NCBI RefSeq assembly: GCF_902833645.1 | Contig: NZ_CADFGE010000003.1 | Coordinates: forward strand, 124,001-188,000 | Source: Paraburkholderia fungorum | GTDB taxonomy: Bacteria > Pseudomonadota > Gammaproteobacteria > Burkholderiales > Burkholderiaceae | Reading direction: 5' to 3' | DNA length: 64,000 nt | Shown here: piece by piece, positions 26,833 to 37,227 of the stretch | Position numbering within the stretch: position 1 is the first letter of the stretch | How the letters are laid out: the number at the start of each line of letters is the position of its first letter | Made by a program: the position numbers and the translations under genes | The notes under the pieces: model-generated | What the model was told of the DNA's origin: nothing | The model's database searches: none | The model's input: the letters and a program-made list of their open reading frames with translations, nothing else

Positions 26833-28032
26833 ATGCACAAGCTTCCTGTCACCGTGCTGTCCGGTTTTCTCGGCGCAGGCAAAACCACGCTTCTGAACCA
26901 TGTCCTGAATAACCGTGAAGGCAAGCGGGTGGCCGTGATCGTGAACGACATGTCAGAAGTCAACATCGACGCCCAGTTGATCCGCGACGGCGGCAGCCAG
27001 CTTTCACATATCGACGAAAAGCTTGTCGAAATGAGCAATGGCTGCATTTGCTGCACCCTGCGGGAGGATTTGCTGATCGAAATCCAGCGTCTCGCGCGGG
27101 AACGGCGCTTCGACTACTTGCTGATCGAATCGACGGGTATCTCCGAGCCTTTACCGGTTGCCGAAACCTTTACTTTCCGCGACGAAGCAGGCCACAGTCT
27201 TTCCGATGTCGCGCGCCTCGACACCATGGTCACCGTCGTCGACGCCTACAATTTCGTGCGCGATTACGGCTCGCACGATTTTCTGGCCGATCGGGGCGAA
27301 ACCATGGGCGAAGAAGACCGGCGAACGGTCGTCGATCTGCTGACCGAGCAGATCGAGTTCTGTGACGTGATCGTGCTGAACAAAACCGATCTCGTAACAG
27401 CGGATCAGATCGATCAACTCAAGGGCGTGCTGCGCGTGCTCAACTCGCGGGCGTCGATTGTGCAAAGCCATTTCGGGCAGGTTCCGATCGACCGGATTCT
27501 CGATACGGGGCTATTCGACTTCGAGGCCGCGTCGCAGGCGCCCGGGTGGCTGAAGGAAATGCGCGGCGAGCATATTCCCGAAAGCGAGCAGTACGGCATT
27601 ACCAGCTTCGTCTATCGCGCTCGCCGCCCGTTCCACCCGAAGCGCTTCTTCGACTGGATTCAATGCGAATGGCCCGGCGTAGTGCGCTCGAAAGGATACT
27701 TCTGGCTCGCCTCGCGCAATCACGCTGTCGGCGAATGGTCGCAGGCCGGCGCGATCTCACGGCATGGGCGCGCGGGGACGTGGTGGGCGGCCGTGCCGAA
27801 ACAGTCGTGGCCACAGGACCCCGAGGCGCAGGCGATGATTCGCAGCCGGTGGGACGGGCGCTTTGGCGATCGCCAACAGGAGTTGGTCCTGATTGGCACG
27901 GGCATGGACGAGGCGTCGTTGCGCGCGTCGTTCGATGTCTGCCTGTTAAGCGATGAAGAACTTGCCCGTTCGGAAACCGCGTGGCGTGACTTTCCCGACC
28001 CGTTTCCAGACTGGACACCGCCTCGCGGATGA
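26833..28032 (+). CDS. CobW/COG0523-family zinc GTPase chaperone
   Basis: The 399-residue GTPase has Walker [10 protein letters not shown] (residues 10-18), the metal-binding CxCC motif NGCICC with Cys71, 73 and 74, IESTGISEP (Walker B region) and NKTD for guanine. The C-terminal CobW_C domain carries [12 protein letters not shown]. The Zur box upstream points to the zinc-starvation subfamily (ZNG/ZigA/YeiR type) rather than cobalamin synthesis. The start at 26833 is chosen because the conserved N-terminus begins [12 protein letters not shown]. Confidence 0.92.
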   Translation: MHKLPVTVLSGFLGAGKTTLLNHVLNNREGKRVAVIVNDMSEVNIDAQLIRDGGSQLSHIDEKLVEMSNGCICCTLREDLLIEIQRLARERRFDYLLIESTGISEPLPVAETFTFRDEAGHSLSDVARLDTMVTVVDAYNFVRDYGSHDFLADRGETMGEEDRRTVVDLLTEQIEFCDVIVLNKTDLVTADQIDQLKGVLRVLNSRASIVQSHFGQVPIDRILDTGLFDFEAASQAPGWLKEMRGEHIPESEQYGITSFVYRARRPFHPKRFFDWIQCEWPGVVRSKGYFWLASRNHAVGEWSQAGAISRHGRAGTWWAAVPKQSWPQDPEAQAMIRSRWDGRFGDRQQELVLIGTGMDEASLRASFDVCLLSDEELARSETAWRDFPDPFPDWTPPRG

Positions 28033-28216
28033 CACGGCACAGACGGGCTCGCCGGCGGCGTTAGGCAGGCGCCGGCGGAAGTCCAGGCGGCGTCGCTCAG
28101 GAAAGCTCTCGCATTGGCGTCTACGGGTTTTTCCCGATCCCGGCCTATGTCGATACCGGCGTCGCCGAACCGTCGTTGAGGTATGTTCAACCCCTCAACT
28201 GAAAGGCAAACACACC

Positions 28217-28663
28217 ATGGCTACTGGAACAGTCCGCCTCCAACGCGTCTTGCGCGCGCCTCCTGAACGCATCTATCGGGCCTTCCTCGAACCCGATGCA
28301 ATAGTCAGGTGGCTCCCGCCCTATGGGTTCACCTGCCAGGTCCACCACATGGATGCCCGCGTGGGCGGCACCCACAAGATGTCCTTCCGCAACTTCGGCA
28401 CCGGCAATAGCCACTCGTTCGGCGGCGAATACATCGAACTGGTGCCGTTCGAAACGATCCGCTACACGGACCGATTCGACGACTCGAACCTGCCCGGCGA
28501 GATGCATGTCACCGTTTCATTGCGGCAGGTGTCCTGCGGAACAGAACTCTCCGTCGTGCAGGAAGGCGTGCCCGAGGTCATTCCTCTGGAGATGTGCTAC
28601 CTCGGCTGGCAGGAGTCGCTCGTGCAGTTGGCCAAGCTGGTCGAGCCCGTGATTCCTGGTTGA
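28217..28663 (+). CDS. SRPBCC/AHSA1-family protein
   Basis: The 148-residue protein has the AHSA1 pattern LQRVLRAPPERIYRAFLEPD, WLPPYGFTC, GGTHKMSF, FGGEYIELVPFETIRYTDRF and ending LGWQESLVQLAKLVEP. It is a START-like helix-grip fold that binds hydrophobic ligands or acts as a stress co-factor. An AAAGG element precedes ATG 28217. It stands alone behind the CobW gene and is followed by two hairpins. Confidence 0.87.
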   Translation: MATGTVRLQRVLRAPPERIYRAFLEPDAIVRWLPPYGFTCQVHHMDARVGGTHKMSFRNFGTGNSHSFGGEYIELVPFETIRYTDRFDDSNLPGEMHVTVSLRQVSCGTELSVVQEGVPEVIPLEMCYLGWQESLVQLAKLVEPVIPG

Positions 28664-28675
28664 CGGAGCCGGCAT

Positions 28676-28703
28676 AGCTGCGCGCCGCCACCGGCGCGCA
28701 GCT
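28676..28703. terminator. 12 bp perfect hairpin
   Basis: AGCTGCGCGCCG and CGGCGCGCAGCT pair around CCAC, 13 nt after the SRPBCC stop. No U-run follows, so it may act with Rho or as a 3'-end stabiliser. Confidence 0.55.
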
Positions 28704-28722
28704 CATCGATTCGCGCAGTAAA

Positions 28723-28746
28723 CCGGCCATTTCGCGTAATGGCCGG
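28723..28746. terminator. second 9 bp perfect hairpin
   Basis: CCGGCCATT and AATGGCCGG pair around TCGCGT, just downstream of the first hairpin. Confidence 0.5.
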
Positions 28747-29061
28747 CGGCAGAACAGAATTCCTCCATCATCGACCTGTGCACTGCAGAACGGCTCATGC
28801 TCGACCGCTGCCATGCAGCTTGCCCACGATCCGCCGTAATCAAACCGTCACAGTTCGCAGGTAAATAGTCCGGCAACTGGAAATTTTTTCAGCATCCGGA
28901 CGAATCTGCGCACTCATCAGGCAAAATTGACCGTATAGTTTTATCGCGCTACGCTGTCCGCGCAACCTGATCTGCTTTCTGCTGCTTTCTATCTCCCGAA
29001 CATCACGCGAAACGGTGATCTCACAAGCGCGATCCGCAGGCGTAGGAGTCAGTACACAGCC
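28747..29061. other. intergenic region upstream of the PAS-LuxR gene
   Basis: This 315 bp region shows no supported gene. A promoter candidate is TTGACC (28927-28932), 17 bp, TACGCT (28950-28955), about 105 nt before the PAS-LuxR start. Confidence 0.35.
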
Positions 29062-29664
29062 ATGAAAAGTGAAGTCATCGAAGACCTTGTCACCACGGCG
29101 GCGGAGTTTTCGCCCGACGCAATCTTCCTCGTCAGCGAGACGGGCCGTATCCGCCATGCCAGTCGCGCGTGCGAGGATATATTCGGCTACGCGCCGGGCG
29201 ATTTCGCCGACCAGTTCATCATTGATTTCGTGGTTCCCGCCGATCAGGACGCCACGCGCCGGGAAGCCAAAGAGGTATTGGCCGGCCGCAAACGGGTAGG
29301 GTTTGAAAACCGCTATCGTCATAAGAATGGCAGCGACGTCTACGTCACATGGTCCGCGCACTGGCTGGAGCATGAGCGTTTGCGTGTCGGTGTCGCCCGC
29401 GACGTGACCGAACTCCGTCGCCGTGCGGCCGCGCCATCGGCACTGTTGTCCGTCCTCGCGCCGCACGAACGCAAAGTGGTTGAACTGCTGCTGACGGAGG
29501 CGACTGAAAAACAGATCGCCGAGCGGCTTGGCCTCGCCGCCTCGACCACCCATTCCTATATCACCGGGATCTTCCGCAAATACGGCGTGCGAGGCCGGGC
29601 GGGTCTGATGAGCCTGTGGCTCAAACATCTCTCCGGCGGCACCGCCCAGTCTGGCGACAGGTAA
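29062..29664 (+). CDS. PAS domain-LuxR helix-turn-helix regulator
   Basis: The 200-residue protein has one PAS fold (about residues 8-115: FSPDAIFLVSETGRIRHASR, YAPGDF, NRYRHKNGSDVYVTWSAHWL). A LuxR/FixJ-type DNA-binding domain follows (about 130-190: LAPHERKVVELLLTEATEKQ, IAERLGLAASTTHSYITGIF). There is no receiver domain and no adjacent kinase, so it probably senses a small molecule or redox state directly through PAS. Targets are unknown. Confidence 0.87.
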   Translation: MKSEVIEDLVTTAAEFSPDAIFLVSETGRIRHASRACEDIFGYAPGDFADQFIIDFVVPADQDATRREAKEVLAGRKRVGFENRYRHKNGSDVYVTWSAHWLEHERLRVGVARDVTELRRRAAAPSALLSVLAPHERKVVELLLTEATEKQIAERLGLAASTTHSYITGIFRKYGVRGRAGLMSLWLKHLSGGTAQSGDR

Positions 29665-30010
29665 GCGCTGGGCTTCCCGGCGGCCCGAATGCCCGGGTTG
29701 TTCCCGCGCGGCATGAGCGCTCGCAAAAGAGCCGCCCGCTAATCAAGCGGGCGGGCTCTTCCAAATGACTTTTCCATGCGGAGCCCGCCGGTCTTGTACG
29801 TATTGTCCGGGCTCTTGCTGGTCTCTCTCAGGTTTCTGGCTTCGAATTTTTTGGCTTAACGATGGCGTCGCTAATACCGCCGACGACACCGAAAACCCAT
29901 ATATTGGAATCGATGCTACCTGAAAGAACTTGCCCAACGAAGCCTGCTAATCAGAGGGGTGTGCCCGATCCAGATCCCGGCGCGGGCCGCGCCGGCCCGC
30001 GTGCTCGCTT
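29665..30010. other. intergenic region with terminator and possible gene remnant
   Basis: This 346 bp stretch between converging genes holds the hairpin at 29727-29760 and a start-less minus-strand peptide frame at 29828-29950. No intact gene is supported. Confidence 0.4.
29727..29760. terminator. GC-rich hairpin terminator
   Basis: AAGAGCCGCCCGCT pairs with AGCGGGCGGGCTCTT with one bulged base and a 5 nt loop. On the minus strand the stem is followed by TTTT, on the plus strand by a weak T-rich stretch. It probably serves the PAS-LuxR gene and the convergent sugar operon. Confidence 0.65.
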
Positions 30011-31309
30011 TCATACCCGCCAGGCCGGCCCCTCGGGAAAGTCATATTGATCGAGCGACGCCGCATGCATTTCAATGCTGTAGCCCGCGCGTTGCGGCGG
30101 CATATACCGGCCGTTTCGAATCACGACCGGGTCGACAAAATGCTCATGCAGATGGTCCACGTATTCGAGCACGCGGTTTTCCAGCGACGCCGACACGCAG
30201 ATATAGTCGAACAGCGAAATATGCTGCACGTACTCGCACAAACCGACGCCGCCCGCATGCGGACACACGGGCACGCCGAACTTCGCCGCCATCAGCAGCA
30301 CGACGATCACCTCGTTCAGACCGCCGAGCCGGCAACTATCGACCTGACAGAAGTCGATGGCCTGCGCCTGCAGCAACTGCTTGAACATCACCCGGTTATG
30401 GCAGTGCTCGCCCGTCGCGACGCCGACCGGCCGAATCCGCTGCCGGATCGCCGCGTGGCCGAGTATGTCGTCGGGGCTCGTCGGTTCCTCGATCCACCAC
30501 GGATCGAATTGCGCCAGTTGCCGCATGTTCGCGACCGCTTCGTCGACATCCCATACCTGGTTCGCATCCATCATCAGCTTCAGGTTTTCGCCGATCTCCT
30601 CGCGCAGGATGCGAGCCCGGCGCATATCCTCCTCGAGATTGCCGCCCACCTTCTGCTTGAAGTGCGTCCAGCCCTGCGCGACGCCTTCCCGCGCGAGCCG
30701 GCGAATCTTGGCGTCGTCGTAACCGAGCCAGCCGGCCGACGTCGTGTAAGCCGGATAGCCGTGCGCCAGCATCTCCTTCTCGCGTTCGCCCCGGGTTCTC
30801 GCATGACGGTGCAGCATGGCGATGGCTTCCTGCGGCGTGATCGCATCGGTCACATAGCGGAAGTCGAGACAAGCCACGAGTTCTTCGGGGCTCATGTCGA
30901 CGAGCAGCTTCCACACCGGCTTGCCTTCGGCTTTGGCCCACAGGTCCCAGGCCGCGTTCACGACAGCCGCCGTCGCAAGGTGAATCGCGCCCTTGTCCGG
31001 GCCGATCCAGCGCAGTTGGCTATCCGAGGTCAGCGTGCGCCAGAAAGCGCCCATGTTCGCGGCGATATCCTCGAGCGTTTTGCCGACGATCAGCGGAGCC
31101 AGCGCCTGCACCGCCGTCACGCAAATCTCGTTGCCACGGCCGATGGTGAACGTGAGGCCGTGGCCGGTAAAGCCTTTCGGCGAATCGGTTTCGAGCATCA
31201 CGTAGGTGGCGGAGTAATCCGGCGCGGCGTTCATCGCGTCGGAGCCGTCGAGCGAACGCGAAGTCGGGAAGCGGATGTCCCGCACGGACAGCCTGGTGAT
31301 CGTGGGCAT
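30011..31309 (-). CDS. L-fuconate dehydratase (enolase superfamily)
   Basis: The 432-residue protein matches L-fuconate dehydratase along its length, from VRDIRFPTSRSLDGSDAMN to the end. The catalytic set is present: Lys218/Lys220 (FKQKVGG), metal ligands Asp248 (MDAN), Glu274 (IEEP) and Glu301 (GEH), and His351 (PHAGG). From memory these numbers coincide with the characterised Xanthomonas enzyme. It dehydrates L-fuconate to 2-keto-3-deoxy-L-fuconate. AGGAGGG lies 8 nt before ATG 31309. It is the last gene of the sugar ABC operon. The other enzymes of the pathway are not in the window. Confidence 0.9.
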   Translation of the reverse strand: MPTITRLSVRDIRFPTSRSLDGSDAMNAAPDYSATYVMLETDSPKGFTGHGLTFTIGRGNEICVTAVQALAPLIVGKTLEDIAANMGAFWRTLTSDSQLRWIGPDKGAIHLATAAVVNAAWDLWAKAEGKPVWKLLVDMSPEELVACLDFRYVTDAITPQEAIAMLHRHARTRGEREKEMLAHGYPAYTTSAGWLGYDDAKIRRLAREGVAQGWTHFKQKVGGNLEEDMRRARILREEIGENLKLMMDANQVWDVDEAVANMRQLAQFDPWWIEEPTSPDDILGHAAIRQRIRPVGVATGEHCHNRVMFKQLLQAQAIDFCQVDSCRLGGLNEVIVVLLMAAKFGVPVCPHAGGVGLCEYVQHISLFDYICVSASLENRVLEYVDHLHEHFVDPVVIRNGRYMPPQRAGYSIEMHAASLDQYDFPEGPAWRV

Positions 31310-31352
31310 CTGAACACCCTCCTGTTGGACAGCGATCGACTTCAGCCTATGA

Positions 31353-31388
31353 GCAAAGAGACCGGGTGCGCTCACCCGGTCTCTTTGC
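31353..31388 (-). terminator. strong hairpin between binding-protein and dehydratase genes
   Basis: A perfect 15 bp stem (GCAAAGAGACCGGGT with ACCCGGTCTCTTTGC) closes a 6 nt loop in the 165 bp between the two genes. No U-run follows, so it looks like a processing or stabilising element that lets the binding-protein mRNA accumulate. Confidence 0.7.
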
Positions 31389-31473
31389 GGCCACCCTCTC
31401 GCCCTGCCATGCAGGACGGAAGACGCAGAGGACGCGTTGCGCCCTCCTCTGTCTTCGCGCCTTGCGACGACGC

Positions 31474-32415
31474 TCAGTCGTAGAGCACGGCGGCGATCTT
31501 GGGATCGCTGATATTGCTCTTGTCGTACCAGTAGAAGCCCGTGTCGACTTTCTTCGGCAGCTTCTCGCCCTTGAGCGCCTTGACCGCGGAGTCGACCACA
31601 CACTTGCCGATGCCGATCGGGTTCTGCGTGATCGCGCCGTACATCAAGCCGGACGTGATGTCTTCCTTCTGTTCCTTGCCGGAATCGTAGCCAATCAGGA
31701 CAAGCTTCTTGCCCGATTCCTTGACACCGATCGCGGCGCCCTCCGCCGAGCCTTCATTCGAGCCGAAAATGCCCTTGAGATTGGGGTTGGCCTGAATCAT
31801 CGTCTTGGCGATTTCCGCCGACTTCAGATGGTCGCCGCCGCCGTACTGCACCGAGACGATCTTGATGTTCGGGTGCTTTGCTTTCATCTCGTTCAGGAAG
31901 CCGTCGCGGCGATCGACGCCGGTACGGCTCGTCTGGTCGTGGACGATCAGCCCCACCTCGCCCGCATCGCCGATCGCCGCGGCCATCTTGTCGGCGGCGA
32001 GCGCGGCCGCCGCAATGTTGTCGGTCGCGCAGGTGGTGAGCGGAATGTCGCTGTCGACGCCGGAGTCGAAGGCGATAACCGGTATTTTCGCGGCCTGCGC
32101 CCGCTTCAGCAGCGGAATGGCCGCCTTGCTATCGAGCGCCGCAATGCCGAGCGCCTGAGGCTTCTTCGCAAGCGCGGCCGAGAGCATGTCGATCTGCTTG
32201 TCGACCATCGCCTCGGTTTCCGGCCCCTCGAAGGTGATCCTGACGTTATGCTCCTTGGCCGACTGCTCCGCGCCGGCTTTGACGGCCTGCCAGAACTGAT
32301 GCTGGAAGCCTTTCGAAATCAGCGGGATGTAGGTGTCCTGCGCATACGCAGCATTCGCCCCGCCAACGAGCGCGCCGACGCCGACCACGACACCGATTAG
32401 TCTTCTTTTCAACAT
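31474..32415 (-). CDS. sugar ABC transporter periplasmic binding protein (RbsB-like)
   Basis: The 313-residue precursor has a Sec signal peptide to about residue 25 (AYA-QD) and a periplasmic-binding domain of the ribose/galactose class. Landmarks are YIPLISKGFQHQFWQAVKAG, AAIPLLKRAQAAKIPVIAFD, FGSNEGSAEGAAIGV and LIGYDSGKEQKEDI. It delivers the sugar to the permease. The L-fuconate dehydratase at the end of the operon suggests L-fucose or a related aldose (D-arabinose, L-galactose) as ligand. That assignment is inference. Confidence 0.9.
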   Translation of the reverse strand: MLKRRLIGVVVGVGALVGGANAAYAQDTYIPLISKGFQHQFWQAVKAGAEQSAKEHNVRITFEGPETEAMVDKQIDMLSAALAKKPQALGIAALDSKAAIPLLKRAQAAKIPVIAFDSGVDSDIPLTTCATDNIAAAALAADKMAAAIGDAGEVGLIVHDQTSRTGVDRRDGFLNEMKAKHPNIKIVSVQYGGGDHLKSAEIAKTMIQANPNLKGIFGSNEGSAEGAAIGVKESGKKLVLIGYDSGKEQKEDITSGLMYGAITQNPIGIGKCVVDSAVKALKGEKLPKKVDTGFYWYDKSNISDPKIAAVLYD

Positions 32416-32480
32416 GGGGTTTCTCCTCCTAAGTGGGCCATCAACCTCCAGCCTGGGGGAGCCTCTGGCGCTCCCTTTTC

Positions 32481-32515
32481 TTGATCTTTGATCTTTGATC
32501 TTTGATCTTTGACTT
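32481..32515. repeat. 7 bp tandem repeat (TTGATCT x4)
   Basis: Four perfect copies of TTGATCT and a fifth degenerate copy lie between the permease stop and the binding-protein start, within the operon. The unit is not a multiple of three and is untranslated here. Copy number could vary by slippage and alter leader spacing. Confidence 0.9.
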
Positions 32516-32539
32516 TGTGCCGTGTGGCGTTTGCCTTCG

Positions 32540-33565
32540 TCAGCTCTTCTTGCGCCGCAAAATATCGGCGTAGACCGCGAGAATGATGATGAGGCCGGTC
32601 ACCACGATCTGCCATTCCTGCGCGACGGACATGATGCGCAGACCGTTGGTCAGCACGCTCATGATGAACGCGCCGATAATCGTGCCCAGAATCGTGCCCG
32701 CGCCGCCGCTCAGCGAGGTCCCGCCGATCACCACGGCCGCGATCGCTTCGAGTTCGTAACCTTGACCTAGCGCCGGCTGGGCCGAATTCAGGCGCGAGGC
32801 GATCAACAGTCCGGCAACGCCGCAAATGGCGCCGGCCAGACCATAAATCGCAATCTTCCACCGATCGACATTCACGCCGGAAAGCCGCACGGCTTCTTCG
32901 TTGCTGCCGAGCGCAAAGGTGTAGCGGCCGAGCGCCGTGCGGTTAAGCGTGATCGAACTCACGATCGCAAGGAAAAACAGGATCAGCACCGCATTCGGCA
33001 CAGGCAGGTTCGGCAGCACATAGCCGATCAGCGAATCCTGCGAGATCCGGTAGAAGTTTTCGGTGTCGCTGAAATAGATCGGCTTATCCGCCGAAACGAC
33101 GAGCGAAAGGCCCTTGAGCAGCAGCATCATGCCCAGGGTCGCAATGAACGGCGGTATTTTCATTTTCGCCGTGAGGGTGCCAGAAATGGTCCCGCAGATC
33201 GCCCCCGTGCCAATCGCGGCCAGCACGCCGGTCCACATCGGCAAATGCCAGTAGGTCAGAAACACGCCGCAAATCACCGCCGTGAACGTCATCAGCGTAC
33301 CGACGGACAGATCGATGCCGCCGGTGATGATCACGAAGGTGCAGGCGATCGCCAGCACGCCGTTGACCGCCGTCGCCTGCAAAATTCCCAGCATGTTGTC
33401 CATCTGCATGAACGCGGGCGACGCAAAACTGAAAAAGACCAGCAGGAGAATCAGGCTCCCGAAGGCCAGCAGTTTTTGCACGGCGGTCGGCGCGAAGACG
33501 CGGGCTCTCAGGCCCGAGGCTCTCTCCTTGCTACCCAGCGCCGACGTATCCGATGGCAGTGTCAT
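32540..33565 (-). CDS. sugar ABC transporter permease (RbsC-like)
   Basis: The 341-residue protein has 8-10 membrane helices and the BPD_transp_2 pattern: GGIDLSVGTLMTFTAVICGV, PPFIATLGMMLLLKGLSL, ALGSNEEAVRLSGVNVDRWK and the EAIAAVVIGGTSLSGGAGTI loop that contacts the ATPase. It lies 19 bp behind the ATPase gene in the same operon. Confidence 0.92.
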   Translation of the reverse strand: MTLPSDTSALGSKERASGLRARVFAPTAVQKLLAFGSLILLLVFFSFASPAFMQMDNMLGILQATAVNGVLAIACTFVIITGGIDLSVGTLMTFTAVICGVFLTYWHLPMWTGVLAAIGTGAICGTISGTLTAKMKIPPFIATLGMMLLLKGLSLVVSADKPIYFSDTENFYRISQDSLIGYVLPNLPVPNAVLILFFLAIVSSITLNRTALGRYTFALGSNEEAVRLSGVNVDRWKIAIYGLAGAICGVAGLLIASRLNSAQPALGQGYELEAIAAVVIGGTSLSGGAGTILGTIIGAFIMSVLTNGLRIMSVAQEWQIVVTGLIIILAVYADILRRKKS

Positions 33566-33584
33566 GTCATAGACCTCTCGAGGC

Positions 33585-35096
<1,512 letters not shown>

Positions 35097-35301
35097 GGCG
35101 CGCAAGGAACGACAATGGCGCCAGCGCCGCCGGCCCCATTGCGAGCAGCGGATTGAAAACGACATGCACGCCGCTGCGCCGGGCGTCGCCGGGTATCGCA
35201 GCTGAAATAACGGCGGAAATCGCAACGAGAAGCCAGACGCATTGCCTGGTGCCCTCAAACCGATGTGCGACGATTCTACGCCGCTGGACGGCGGTGGCTC
35301 A

Positions 35302-35318
35302 ATTAGGCATTCCCTAAT
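35302..35318. promoter_or_regulatory. dyad ATTAGG-N5-CCTAAT upstream of sugar operon
   Basis: Perfect 6 bp arms about 205 bp upstream of the ATPase gene form a candidate regulator-binding site. Which regulator is unknown. Confidence 0.35.
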
Positions 35319-35337
35319 ATCGGGTGCGAACGCATTG

Positions 35338-35371
35338 CACGCCGGAGTCCCACTATTTGAGGTCCGGCGTG
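35338..35371 (-). terminator. hairpin downstream of the DsbA-like gene
   Basis: CACGCCGGA and TCCGGCGTG form a perfect 9 bp stem with a 16 nt loop, 46 nt after the stop of the minus-strand DsbA-like gene. Confidence 0.45.
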
Positions 35372-35416
35372 AGACTGCCCAGCGCACCGAGAAAGGCGCG
35401 CCAGCGTGCCTGTCTG

Positions 35417-36058
35417 TTACTTTTCGGCCAGAACCTGCTGAATGACCTGCTCGAAGGTTTCCACCGGCTGGCCGCCACTCACCAGATACCGGCCGTTAAA
35501 GATGATCGCCGGCACGGACTGAATACCCTTCGCCTGGTATTCCTGTTCTTCCGCACGAACCTCGTCGGCATACGCGCCGCTTCGCAGCACCTCACCGGCT
35601 TCGCCGGCATCGAGCCCGACGGATCGAGCCGCTTCGGCCAGCACCTCGTGATTGCCCGGATCCTTGCCGTCGGAGTGATAGGCCCGCAGCAGCGCCAGTT
35701 TGAGCGGCAACTGTTTGCCTTTGAGGCCGGCCCAATGCAGCAGGCGATGGGCATCGAAGGTGTTATAGACATGCGTGCGCGCGCCGAAATCAAACCCGAC
35801 ACTTGCGCCACGCTCGCGGATTGCTGCTTGCGTTTCGGCGATCTGCTCCGGCGTGCGTCCGTACTTTTTGCCGAGATAATTAACGATGCTCTCGCCGTCC
35901 GGCCCCATCTCCGGATTCAGTTCGAAGGGATGCACGGTGACCTGGGCGTCGACCGTATCGCCTAAACGCGACAGCGCAAGCTGGAGCGACGAGAGGCCGA
36001 TCGCGCACCACGGGCAGGCGATATCGGAGACAAAATCGATAGTTAGCGGTTGTTTCAT
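35417..36058 (-). CDS. DsbA-family oxidoreductase (FrnE-like)
   Basis: The 213-residue protein has a thioredoxin-like opening, [17 protein letters not shown], with redox pair Cys15-Pro-Trp-Cys18. A helical insert and the cis-Pro segment [20 protein letters not shown] follow. It has no signal peptide, consistent with the cytoplasmic FrnE branch (2-hydroxychromene isomerase/DsbA-like) linked to oxidative stress. AGGAAA precedes ATG 36058. Confidence 0.9.
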   Translation of the reverse strand: MKQPLTIDFVSDIACPWCAIGLSSLQLALSRLGDTVDAQVTVHPFELNPEMGPDGESIVNYLGKKYGRTPEQIAETQAAIRERGASVGFDFGARTHVYNTFDAHRLLHWAGLKGKQLPLKLALLRAYHSDGKDPGNHEVLAEAARSVGLDAGEAGEVLRSGAYADEVRAEEQEYQAKGIQSVPAIIFNGRYLVSGGQPVETFEQVIQQVLAEK

Positions 36059-36198
36059 GACTTTCCTGACGGGAATAAGCTGTGACACGGCCGCCTCGGT
36101 ACCACCCGAAAACGGCCCACAGGGTAGCCTAGCCTGAATCGCCAATATTTGCAGGACCGCGCCGCGGCCCTCAGCCGAAGCACATCCGCGCGCAGGCT

Positions 36199-36681
36199 TC
36201 AGTCCGGCATCCCGTCATGCTCTCCGATTGGCCTCACGGGCCAGTCCACCCAGCGATCCGCGCGAGACCGTTCGTAGGCTTCGTTGAGCGGGTAACGAAT
36301 GCGGTTGTCGTCACGCGGACGTTCGCCGATCACCATCAGCCTGACTTCGTCCTGCGTATTGTTGATGAAGGTGTGGCAGATGCCGGTGCCTGCCGGAAAC
36401 GCGACGGAATCGCCTTCCGCAAGTGCATGAAGCACACCGTCGATCCAGACATCGGGCTTGCCTTCGAGCACGTACACAAACTCCTGCTCGGTGCTCTCGG
36501 CGTGCGGATAGGAGGTCCGCCGGCCAGGCAAAAGCCTTACGTGATGAATGCCGATACGCGTAATGCCAAGCGCGGCGGAAAGCGGTGCGTCCAGCGCCAT
36601 TTTCTCGGTATCTCCGCGATAGGAATGCGCATCCGGTTCTTCCAGTTCAGTCCAGTGTTTGATGAAATCCGGACGGCTCAT
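36199..36681 (-). CDS. cupin-domain protein
   Basis: The 160-residue single cupin has metal-binding motif 1 in GRRTSYPHAESTEQEFVYVLEG and motif 2 in GDSVAFPAGTGICHTFINNT. The conserved His, Glu and second His are present. An N-terminal WTELEEPDAHSYRGD and C-terminal RPRDDNRIRYPLNE extend the barrel. The substrate is unknown. AGGAGA lies upstream of ATG 36681. Confidence 0.82.
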   Translation of the reverse strand: MSRPDFIKHWTELEEPDAHSYRGDTEKMALDAPLSAALGITRIGIHHVRLLPGRRTSYPHAESTEQEFVYVLEGKPDVWIDGVLHALAEGDSVAFPAGTGICHTFINNTQDEVRLMVIGERPRDDNRIRYPLNEAYERSRADRWVDWPVRPIGEHDGMPD

Positions 36682-36773
36682 CGCTTGCTCTCCTTAAGGA
36701 CTACGGTCGATAACAACGGCTCGCACAAAGCACGATACGTCTTCGGTTTCGCAATCAACACTCGCGTCGCGTC

Positions 36774-36806
36774 GAGGTCGCTTCGAGGTCACTTCGAGGT
36801 CGCTTC
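36774..36806. repeat. three tandem copies of an 11 bp repeat
   Basis: GAGGTCGCTTC, GAGGTCACTTC and GAGGTCGCTTC are head to tail, with a partial fourth copy running into the 3' end of the next minus-strand gene (stop near 36811). This is probably slippage-derived. Confidence 0.8.
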
Positions 36807-36810
36807 GAAG

Positions 36811-37212
36811 TCATTTAGACACGCGGATATTGAACGGTTTCCCCGGCACCCAGGCCCAGGTCGCAATGACCTTCGCGCCTTTCGGTCCGGCCGTGGTGAC
36901 ATGCACGACACCGGCACGCATCCGGTAGCTCTCGCCCGCACGAACGACCTGAGTGGGCTGACCGTCGGCCTGCACCGTCACCTCCCCCTCGAGTACGTAC
37001 GCGACTTCCGGACCGGTCGCCTTATGCCACGGCTTCGACGCGTTCGGCGGAAATTCAGCAATCCCCATGCCCATTTCGCGATCGGTTCCAGGAACGGGAA
37101 CCCGTTGCAAAACGACCGTGTCTTTCGCCGCCGGCGCGCTGTCCGCAGCTTTGACCGTTTGAACGCACATGAGCGAAGGAAGGAGAAGAAGAAGACAGCG
37201 AGCGCTTTTCAT
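36811..37212 (-). CDS. secreted cupin-domain protein
   Basis: The 133-residue precursor has a Sec signal peptide (about residues 1-22, ending VKAAD) and one cupin fold with WHKATGPEVAYVLEGEVTVQ and GESYRMRAGVVHVTT. It ends in TWAWVPGKPFNIRV. Similar exported cupins occur widely in Burkholderia; a role is not known. AGGAAG precedes the ATG. It lies 15 bp after the beta-lactamase gene and may be co-transcribed with it. Confidence 0.82.
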   Translation of the reverse strand: MKSARCLLLLLPSLMCVQTVKAADSAPAAKDTVVLQRVPVPGTDREMGMGIAEFPPNASKPWHKATGPEVAYVLEGEVTVQADGQPTQVVRAGESYRMRAGVVHVTTAGPKGAKVIATWAWVPGKPFNIRVSK

Positions 37213-37227
37213 CGAAGATCTTCCTGG

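Larger units (their letters stand above)
35097..35416. other. upstream region of the sugar operon
   Basis: This 320 bp region contains the dyad at 35302-35318 and the hairpin at 35338-35371. No gene is supported. Promoter and operator of the sugar operon should be here; no sugar-responsive regulator is adjacent. Confidence 0.4.

Noticed and set aside
26833..28032. Naming the GTPase cobW and linking it to the cobF/btuB block
   Set aside because: It is 22 kb away and carries a Zur box, which points to zinc rather than cobalamin.
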